A stretch of 64,000 bases of DNA from contig NZ_JAEFDB010000005.1 in the NCBI RefSeq assembly GCF_016126015.1, positions 124,001 to 188,000 on the forward strand, in the 5' to 3' direction. Positions 51,401 to 60,800 of the stretch are shown one piece after another. The notes beneath the pieces are model-generated. The model saw only the letters and a program-made list of their open reading frames with translations, was not told the origin of the DNA and did no database searches. How positions within the stretch are numbered: position 1 is the first letter of the stretch; the number at the start of each line of letters is the position of its first letter. The translations under genes were made by a program, and so were the position numbers. This DNA is from Capnocytophaga periodontitidis (GTDB taxonomy: Bacteria; Bacteroidota; Bacteroidia; Flavobacteriales; Flavobacteriaceae).

Positions 51401-51541
51401 AACGGCGAAGTGTTTAGAGGCTATCCTAATGTACAGAATATAAGTAAGAGCAAAGCTCTTGCAGGTACTTATTTCTATATTGTTACCTATTATAAAAATC
51501 AAGAACAACAAACCCAAAAAGGTTTCTTGTATGTAAAATAA
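48461..51541 (+). CDS. Secreted zinc metalloprotease 3 with HYR-like modules, proline-glutamine linker and type IX sorting domain
   Basis: A 1026-residue paralogue. Signal peptide MKISKLLLLCFLLTAVTNAQ; pro-region with FTCGTCADGQC; catalytic domain with ILHELGHLLGSAHTF (H302, E303, H306, H312) and Met-turn SIMSYIND; cadherin-like (EATDPDGDPLLYM) and WDVDKNVFGNDSKVRILFS domains. Three HYR-like modules (for example NLTATDNCDGALQVVSSQ) follow, then a Pro-Gln-Asn linker at about 869-921 and the type B sorting domain (YFKIENTDEDRPISVLIFDE to QQTQKGFLYVK). It combines the modules of paralogue 1 with the linker of paralogue 2. A likely role is digestion of host or matrix protein. Confidence 0.9.
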   Translation: MKISKLLLLCFLLTAVTNAQQKATEVIRLFGTNTSVQWNVPIKGKSISLNWQARPNSLAQEGFRTFVAYHNGNFAGTLSMNKTTLSGEVWHDGHSYFINTENGMLKVTTDKEHFTCGTCADGQCSQATTPTSQRLPMQLAPANAMTARGAILHEEALPSDDKKVLYNTNVLRTYRLAMLIDYSFYKERCYGDMNKVKEFMTKVEAGLNEVCGREIGCQFTLVNDPRLIITTKDKEIYDYPVVREVLNRATSDFNNLIGEENYDAGIVFSIYRDNRGLAHLGEITGKLKGGCIANHEFYIILHELGHLLGSAHTFTIGGATASSHTEPDRGNSIMSYINDPYGTYFSLPSIYTIRNRTNLHDAYYSNKARTQLVGLPQDNIPYGEISTNRAPVIQRSTLKKEYKLPPNTYFQFNIEATDPDGDPLLYMAHQADFNQFGKARFPSNRPTESNHIEFYQPYRENGYNQWKPVPYKFTNKNETGIFTFWLGVCDGKIGAYKDGKPHVALYDVYETKVNIVEGKPFRITNITKSSAGKFKYGKETTIYWDVDKNVFGNDSKVRILFSDDYGKTYKYVLADGLPNNGQATVIFPTQAKGWKNSNLFVEGLFKIEVIDHIAYAVSSDTPGTLDMHSPDITFKNLPEPVITVKKNAIPEKPNVTAESHYCGANKKAEVTFSEEDHTTYLLRKWVAKDKCNYSATAQQFIYYEKEAPTKTLRFVAPLPEDKHVQCRGDIPAKAEVKAEGSDNIHIDYEEEFREGDRKSYKLTRSWIAYAEGALPIRHTQQIFLKDTQKPVLSSYPPSMTVKSEADVPVRQNLTATDNCDGALQVVSSQSNETKNGKKIVRYVWFVEDSAHNENRYEQVITINPNAQNPQPQPQPQPQPQPQPQPQPQPQPQPQPNPQPQPQPQPNPQPQPNPQPQPNPNPDPSAPSDSSTPSLIIYNGVSISNPENYFKIENTDEDRPISVLIFDEMGLKVYENNNYGKNGEVFRGYPNVQNISKSKALAGTYFYIVTYYKNQEQQTQKGFLYVK
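51062..51225. repeat. CCCCAA-type low-complexity repeat, second copy
   Basis: About 160 bp of cccaaccc/ccacaa hexamers coding for the Pro-Gln linker of metalloprotease 3. The minus strand is G-quadruplex prone. The flanking ~36 bp (acccgtcagccccgtccgac and on) is almost identical to the end of the copy at 47811-47985. Confidence 0.85.
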
Positions 51542-51763
51542 TTAGCTAACTTTGCCCCTCTGAGATACTCCAAGCCTCTCCGAGATACTCCAACACCTAT
51601 TCAAAAAAATCGCTCTTGCCGATTGTCCCCTTTGAGGAAGTCTGCAAGAGCGGAGTATTTTGGCTCTTACCTCTTACCTTACTTCAATCCTTAAAAACTA
51701 CCTAAAAGCTGTTAAAAAAATATTAAATCTCATTCTGTATATGGTAGTGTGAAAACAGTTTAC
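51542..51763. other. Intergenic stretch with degenerate repeats before the giant adhesin
   Basis: No gene seen. It contains two ctc-cgagatactccaa units (51556-51592), a 9-bp hairpin (cgctcttgc 51611-51619, gcaagagcg 51644-51652) around a degraded C/G-rich repeat, and a TTACCTC heptamer run at 51664-51680. Confidence 0.65.
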
Positions 51764-51771
51764 TATTTTTG
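51764..51771 (+). promoter_or_regulatory. -7 promoter element of the giant adhesin gene
   Basis: TATTTTTG at 51764-51771, with no clear -33 TTG. It lies over the in-frame start at 51769 and so supports ATG 51802. Confidence 0.5.
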
Positions 51772-51801
51772 CACCCTAAAATAGAAGAAAACTGTTTTTC
51801 A

Positions 51802-54800
51802 ATGAAAAGAAACTTTACATCACTAACAAGCAAAAACATTCATTTATTACTATGGGTAGGCTTCTTCTTACTCACTATCGGGCATTTGAGTGCACAGTGT
51901 CTCACTATGCCTGAACCTGTGAGCTACACACAAGTGAGCAAAACTACTAAAAGAGTAGAAGAGTATGCTACTATCAATGGTATTACAGTAACTCGTATTT
52001 TAGAAACGAGAGGCTGGTCTATTGATAAGATTAGGTATTCTAATGAGGAAACCTTGATGAGTAATGATCATGATAGTAGTAAAGACACACGAAGCGACGA
52101 ATACTATTGTGGTAAATGGCGTATGGCTACCTTTGGTAACAAGAAGTATCCCTTTATGGACTCTAACAAGGTAAGCAAAATTACCTATAAGTTTAGTAAG
52201 CCCGTAATGGATGCTGAAGTTTTCTTAGCAGCCTTTGGGTATAGTGGAACAAAGAAAACTTGGGATAATAGTAAACTTCACCAAGATAGGGTGGTAATTA
52301 CAACTAATAGTGGAGGATCTACCAATTTAAATTTGCGTAGTTCTTGTGATTCAGGAGCTGCTACCATCGAAAGTGGTAATAAAGTAGTGTCTAACAAGGA
52401 TAAAACTACCGATGTTAAAGTAGGGGTTACCGCTACAGAACCCTTTACAGAGCTTTATTTGCAAGTTGAGGAAAAATCAGGACAAACAGGTGGTTATGGT
52501 TTCTTTGTAGAAATATGCTTAGAAACATTAGAATTAGATAATAGTGTTTGTTCTGCAGAAACTCCTAATAGTATAGCTGATCCTTTCGGCGGCAGTTCTG
52601 CAGCTACAAAAGTGGCTACAATTAACGGAGTGCAAGTTACCCGTAAAATGACTGCAGGAAAGTTAGGAAGTATAGGTTCAGATAGCTATTGCGGTTCTAC
52701 TAAAAACTATCCTCCTAACTTACCATTATTAGGAGGTACAGCAGGAGGAGATAAACTTATATATGAGTTTGATAAACCTGTTAATAATATTGAAATTTTA
52801 TTATACGCTTTTGGTGATAAGTTTCTTTCAGGCACTTATGATGAAATAGAATTTGAAGTAGATGGGGGAGGAATCCTTTCTCTTCAAAAAGTTTTTGAGT
52901 GTAATGTAGGGGTAAGTAATATTACAGGACGTACAATAAAGAGCGCTACAGGAAAAATCCTTACCGATGTCTCTCTTAAACTTGTATCAACGCAACCTTT
53001 TACTAAAATAACTCTTACAGATAAAGGAAGTACAGGAAAAGGTTCTGTTGTAGCACTTTGCCCTTCTTCTGTACAAGCGTTACTTGAAACTAGCTATAAT
53101 TGTACCCCTGCTACTATAGGATCTAATTTTGCAAGACAACAAGTGGCTACCGCTCAGATGAATAATATAACGGTAACACGTTCAGTAGCAAGTGTTAATG
53201 ATATATCTACAGTGGCTAACACTTCAAACCATTGTGGTAGCAATGTAAATTACCCTGCACATTTGCCTTTGTTGATAGGTAATAAACAAATTACGTATGA
53301 TTTTTCAACTCCTATACAAAGTGCTGAAATATTCCTCTATTACTTTGGGGATAATATAAATGAAGGTACTAAGGATAAAGTAAAGTTCGCAGTAAATAGT
53401 GGTACAATTTCTCTTAATAAAGTATACGATTGTTACCCTGGAGCTACTATTATCAATAGTGATAATACAGTAGAGAGTGTTACTAAAAAGCTTACTACCG
53501 ATGCGGGAATAAGAGTAACCTCTACAGCTCCTTTTACGAGAATAACCCTTACTGATGTGAATAGTAATGGCGGTGGTTATTACGTGGTGATTTGTCCTAC
53601 TTCAGTGAAGAGACCTCCATATAATAATGGTGCACAATGTGGACCTAATATGCCTGACCCTATGTTTGTAGGAACGACTACAGCTACTGCTAATGGTATA
53701 CAAGTGAATATCAATAGACCGGCAGGAACAGAGAGAACTACAAATTATTCTACTGCTAGTGTAACCACTTGTCAAACTGTATATAAAGCAGGTACTACAT
53801 TTTTACAAAATAATAAAAGTGTTACCTATAAATTTAGTCAGCCTGTAAACAATGTAGAAGTATGGATGGCATTAATGGGAGGACATAAGGAAATCCCTTC
53901 TAATCGTGATGCTGCTAAAATTACAACTAATTGTGGAACCAATCCTACACTAACCTTAGTTTCTGATTGTGTAGGTAATGCTGCTATAGATAATAATGTA
54001 GTATGGGCTGATGGTGAAAAAGGCGTAGATGTAGGTGTAAAAGTAACTTCTGATAAACCTTTTACAGAACTTACTATTACTGATGTAAATAGTGAGGCAG
54101 CGGGTTACTTTGTAGATCTTTGTCCTGCTTCTATTAAGAAACAGGGTACGGGAGAAACAGATCCTGTAACCATCACTACCCAGCTTACCGCTACTACTAC
54201 CGCTTGCGTTGGGTTTACAACTTCCCTTACTACACAAGCTACTTTAGCAAGCCCTTTCAGTGGTAGTCTCAATTACCAATGGCAAAAGTCTACTAACAAT
54301 GGTACTACGTGGAGCGATATAAGCGGACAAAGTGGTAGTGCAGCTTCAGGTGCTAATGTCACCTATAGCTTTACGCCTACTACTTCTGATAACAATGCGC
54401 TATACCGTGTGGCATATACTTATACTCACGCAGGTAGTTTCTGTGGTACGCTGTCGCTTACTACCAATGCTACTAAATTGGTAGCTAACACAGTATCTTC
54501 AGTCATCGCAATAAATGCACCTGCTTATACTGATGTAGCTGTATGTGCAAGTGCTACAGGTACTACTACTATTACGGCTAAAGCAACCCTCAATACAGGT
54601 ATGGGAGGAACTGGTGTTACTTATCAGTTACAATACCGTCCTACCGATACAGCTAATTGGGTAGATCACGCTACTCAGAAATATACACTTGTAACTGGCG
54701 GTGCTGAAAAGATACTTACAATAGAGAATGTAGCTTCTAACACAGGTTATTACCGTGTGAAGTATACCTCCGATGCCTCAGTATGTGGCGGTGGAGAAAG

Positions 54801-57800
54801 CTATTCTAATATATTTAAATTTACAGCTCTCACTGTTACCGATGTGCTTACTATCAACCCTACTACTTATCCTGATAAAGTAGTATGTACAGATGCTACC
54901 TTTACTATCAATGCGCAAGCTACAGTAGCTACAGGTACTATAGTAAATATCGGTGGTAATAGATTCTCTTATGAATTGCAGTACAAAGCCAATAGTTCTG
55001 CTAACTGGGTGAACTATGCACTTCCTAATGGAGGAGCTACCCAAACGTACAGTAACAACACCAAAGTAGGGGCTACTCGTGCCTTTACTATCAATACAGC
55101 CAATGTGGCTAACGGTGGTAAGTTCAGAGTGCGCTATGCTGTAGACCTCGTAGGTTTATGTGATGATATCTCTGCATACTCTGATGAGTTTACTGTTACT
55201 AAAGCTTCAGTACTCAATAACATTACTGAGTTTTATGCTACTCCTGCAACTCTTAATGAAACTGGAGCTACCAATGTAGTATATACTATTAAAGGTGTTC
55301 CAGGTACACAATTGACACATAAATTCAATAATGGTGCAGCTACTGCTGCCTCTATACCACCAGGAGGGGTCTTAACAATATCTAAACCAGGACAAACTGC
55401 TACAGCTACCTTGGCAATTACACAAGTAGCCAACGGTACTTGTACCCTCACTACTAACTATTTAGTAGAAGTAGGTAAAGCAGGAGGAGCTTGTACCAGT
55501 TTCCCTTCACCTCAGTTTGCTAAAACAGCTACTGCAGCAGCACAAATAGGAGGACTAACAGTAAACAGAACTATTACAGGAACTCCACAGTTTTTTGACG
55601 CCTATACCTATGATTCAGGACAAATGTGCCAAAGCACTATATTGGCAGGCTATCCTATAATGAAAGGTGGACAGTCAACTATTAAGTATACATTTAGCAA
55701 ACCTGTAACCTCTGTACAAGTATGGCTTTCAGGATTCGGAGGTAACCCTAGTGTTGCCAATGCCGATAGCGTAACCTTTGCAGTAAACTGTGGTGGCACA
55801 GTAGCAGTAAACGCAGTAGGTTGTGGTACCGATGCTGGAAAACTTACCGTAGCTGGTGGAAAAGTATCACACCAAGCCAATGTGTATACTCAAGCAAAAG
55901 TAGTCGTAACCTCTGATAAACCGTTCACCGAACTTACCCTTACCGACCCTGATAACAGTAGCGCCGGTGGGTATGTAGTAGAATTGTGTCCAATATCAGT
56001 AGTATCTGTAGGAACAATGAGTGTTACAGCTCAACCTACTCCTAAAACTATATGTGCAGGTGATGATTCAAAATTAGAGGCAAAAGCTATACTAACAGGT
56101 GTACCAGCTTCATATAGTATTAGTTACGAATGGCAACAAAGTGATGATGCTACTACTTGGATAAAAGCAGTAGCTCCAGTAGCCCCTGCTCCAACAGGAA
56201 GTGTACTCAACAATGGTATCCATACCTCTACGCTTACTCTTAAAAATGTACCAGTAAGCTATAACGGCAAGTACTTCCGTGTAGTATTCAAATATACTAG
56301 TTGTACTACAACAGTTGTTACTGCTACAAGCACAACAGTAAGATTAACTGTAACTACTGCCGCTACTCCTACAGTAAGCAGTACTACTACCCTTTGCCCT
56401 ACAGCAAATAGTAATATTGTATCGTTTGATAATTATGTAACCCCTGCAGTAGGTACTACCTTGCGTTGGTATGCTACCCCTACAGCTACTGCAAGCACTA
56501 CTGTAGCTCCTACTATCAATACGAATGTAACGACTCGTACTACTGCAACAGCCTATGTACGAGCTATCAATAACAACGGCTGTACTAGTGGCCTCGTAAC
56601 CGTTACCCTTACAGTGAACGATACCACACCACCTACTTTCAATGCTCCATCTGCTTTGAATATAGTGTGTAACTCAACTACAGCTACTACAGCTATCAAC
56701 ACTTGGCTCGGTACGGCTACTGCCACCGATGCTTGTGGAGCAATAGCAACTATCACAAATAACTATAATACTCCAGCTGACTTTTGTACTGTACCTGGTG
56801 GCGTTATCACAGTTACCTTTGTAGCAAAAGATACCTTTGGTAATGTAACTACTAAAACATCAACTATTAAGTTAGCAGCTACACCTCTTACAGTAGCAAG
56901 CGATACCTTTACGGTAGGTAACGGAGTAACAACCCAAACAGCGGGTAATATCCTTACCAACGACAATTTAGGAGGTAATACCCCAACAGCAGGCCCAACA
57001 GGTAGCGTAACCATCACTGTGGTTACCCCAGCAACGCCGATAGGAGGAGGTAAAACCCCAACCTTAGATGTAAACACAGGTATAGTAACCGTACCAGCAG
57101 GAACTAAGTCAGGCACATATACCATTACTTATAAAGAGTGTGAAAGCTTGAACCCAAGCAGCAACTGCCAAACCCAAACAGTAGTAATCAGCGTAGGTTC
57201 AGCCAGTCTTACAGTAGTGCCAGAAACACTTACAGTAACGCCAAGCACCAGCACTCAAACAACGCCAAGCATTTTCGATAACGATAGCATAGGCGGAGTA
57301 ACAACGCCAACAGCAGGCCCTGGTGGTAATGTAACAATGACGGTTCATAATCCAAGTGGTAGCAAAGTACCGACGATGGATCCAAACACAGGTAAAGTAA
57401 CCGTACCGGGCAATACCCCAGCAGGTAACTATACAATTACGTATAACTACTGCGAAGTGTTGAACCCAACCAACTGTACAGGAACGCGCACTGTAGTGGT
57501 AACTGTAGGTGCAGCAACCCTTACAGTAGCAAGCGATACCTTTACGGTAGGTAACGGAGTAACAACCCAAACAGCGGGTAATATCCTTACCAACGACAAT
57601 TTAGGAGGCAATACCCCAACAGCAGGCCCAACAGGTAGCGTAACCATCACTGTGGTTACCCCAGCAACGCCAATAGGAGGAGGTAAAACCCCAACCTTAG
57701 ATGTAAACACAGGTATAGTAACTGTACCAGCAGGAACTAAGTCAGGCACATATACCATTACTTATAAAGAGTGTGAAAGCTTGAACCCAAGCAGCAACTG

Positions 57801-60800
57801 CCAAACACAAACAGTAGTAATCAGCGTAGGTTCAGCCAGTCTTACAGTAGTGCCAGAAACACTTACAGTAACGCCAAGCACCAGCACTCAAACAACGCCA
57901 AGCATTTTCGATAACGATAGCATAGGCGGAGTAACAACGCCAACAGCAGGCCCTGGTGGTAATGTAACAATGACGGTTCATAATCCAAGTGGTAGCAAAG
58001 TACCGACGATGGATCCAAACACAGGTAAAGTAACCGTACCGGGCAATACCCCAGCAGGTAACTATACAATTACGTATAACTACTGCGAAGTGTTGAACCC
58101 AACTAACTGTACAGGAACGCGCACTGTAGTGGTAACTGTCGGAGCCCCTGAATTAGTAGTACCTTCTAAAGTATATCCTTTAGCACCAGGAACTACTTCA
58201 ACAGAAACTGTAATAGATACGGCAACTTTAGGTGGAAACCCAGTAAGTTCAACAGCTGTAACTATAGCAGTAGTAACTCCGGCAACAAGCTTAGGAGGTA
58301 CACCTACACCTACTTTAAACACCACTACAGGTAAGATAACTGTACCAACAGGTACTAAGTCAGGTACTTATAATATTGTATACAGAGTGTGTGAAGTATT
58401 GAATCCTTCTAACTGTAAAACAGCAACCGCTACAGTAGTAGTAGGCGAGGTTCCAGTAATCACACCAGATAATTTACCAATAGTACCATCAACACCTACA
58501 AGTACAACAACCCGTACTATAGGTAATATATTGACAAACGATACAGTAGGTACTCAGTCAGCAACGGCAGGTACAGGTGGAAATGTAACCATTACTATAA
58601 CAAGTCCTATCACACCTAATACACCAGTGATAGATCCAACTACAGGTAACGTACAAATACCACCTACCACACCTCCAGGTGTATATACTATCACTTATGA
58701 TGTATGTACAACAGCTACACCTGTAGCTTGTACAAGTGGTACCCTTACAGTTACTGTAAGTCAGCCATCACCTATTATCCGTCCTGAAAACCTTACAGTA
58801 ACGCAAACAGGTACTAGTACAACGCCAAGTATCTTGAACAATGATGATATAGTGAAACCAGACGGTACCACTGCTTCTGCAACAGGAAGTAATGTAACTA
58901 TTACCAATGTAGTAGTAACACCAGGTGCTGCACCTGGAGCTCCTACTCCTACATTGAATCCTGATGGTACTATTACAGTCCCAGGCACATTGCCTCCAGG
59001 AGTCTACACAATTACTTACGATGTTTGTACAACAGCAACACCAAGTACTTGTGTAAGTGGTACAACAGTACTCACTGTATCACCTACAGCAACAGCCACA
59101 CCTACAGCAGGTGATAATACTTACGATGTGCCAACGAGCGGTACAGCAACAGTAGTAGGAACTATATTGAGTAATGATACTGTCGATGGAGTTGCATCAG
59201 CAACAGCTACTAATGTAACAGTAAGTGTAACTACTGCGCCAACAGGTACAGGAGTACCTACAATAGGAAGCAACGGTTCGGTAACAGTACCAGCTAATGC
59301 GATCCCAGGAGTTTACACATATACATATCATATCTGTTCAGTAGCAACACCTACAGCTTGCAGTACAGAAGCAACAGTAACAGTAACGGTGAGACAACCC
59401 GTACCAGTATTGCCAAACAACAATATGGTATACACCGATACAACCACAACTACAGCTGGAAATATCACCACAGGAGGAACTGTAGGAACTCAGTCAGTTA
59501 CTACAGGCCCAACAGGTAACGTTACTATCACCGTAGTAACTCCAGCAACGCCACAAGTACCAGGAGGAACCGTTCCAACCTTGAATCCTGATGGAACAGT
59601 AACCGTTCCAACCGGCACAGCAAGCGGTACATACACTATTACTTATCAAGTATGTACAACGGCAACCCCTACAAGTTGTGTAACAGGTGTAGTAACAATC
59701 ACTGTATCACCTACAGCAACAGCCACACCTACAGCAGGTGATAATGCTTACGATGTGCCAACAAGTGGTACAGCAACAGTAGTAGGAACTATATTGAGTA
59801 ATGATACTGTCGATGGAGTTGCATCAGCAACAGCTACTAATGTAACAGTAAGTGTAACTACTGCGCCAACAGGTACAGGAGTACCTACAATAGGAAGCAA
59901 CGGTTCGGTAACAGTACCAGCTAATGCAATCCCAGGAGTTTACACATATACATATCATATCTGTTCAGTAGCAACACCTACAGCTTGCAGTACAGAAGCA
60001 ACAGTAACAGTAACGGTGAGACAACCCGTACCGGTATTGCCAAACAACAATATGGTATACACCGATACAACCACAACTACAGCTGGAAATATCACCACAG
60101 GAGGAACTGTAGGAACTCAATCAGTAACTACAGGCCCAACAGGTAACGTTACCATCACCGTAGTAACTCCAGCAACGCCACAAGTACCAGGAGGAACCGT
60201 TCCAACCTTGAATCCTGATGGAACAGTAACCGTTCCAACCGGCACAGCAAGCGGTACATACACTATTACTTATCAAGTATGTACAACGGCAACCCCTACA
60301 AGTTGTGTAACAGGTGTAGTAACAATCACTGTATCACCTACAACAGTAACTCCTACAGTATTGCCAGTAGCGGTCGATGATAGAGCATCTACAGCAGTGA
60401 ATACACCTGTAAATATTGCAGTATTGCCAAACGATACCCTCAACGGAGCAACTACCCCTAATGTAGTAACCTCTCCAGCAAATGGTACAGTGATGGTAAA
60501 TAGCGATAACACAATAGAGTACCGTCCTCACACAGGATTTACAGGAACCGATACCTTTGTGTACGAAATCTGTAACTCCGCTGGATGTAGCTCTGCTACA
60601 GTAACCGTAGAAGTAGTGAATAAAATCATCCCTTACAGTGGTATGTCAGTAAATGGCGACGGTAAAAACGACCACTTCCATATTGGTGGCATAGAAAACT
60701 ATCCAAACAATGTGGTACGTATTTACAACCGTTGGGGCGTGAAAGTATTCGAGGTAAACGGCTACGACAACGTAACCCGCGTGTTTAGAGGAATCTCCGA

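Noticed and set aside
57447-57758. Minus-strand frames (also near 58080-58325, 56763-57125) opposite the adhesin repeats
   Set aside because: They mirror the Thr/Val-rich coding repeats in another frame, are duplicated only because the adhesin is, and have no start signals.
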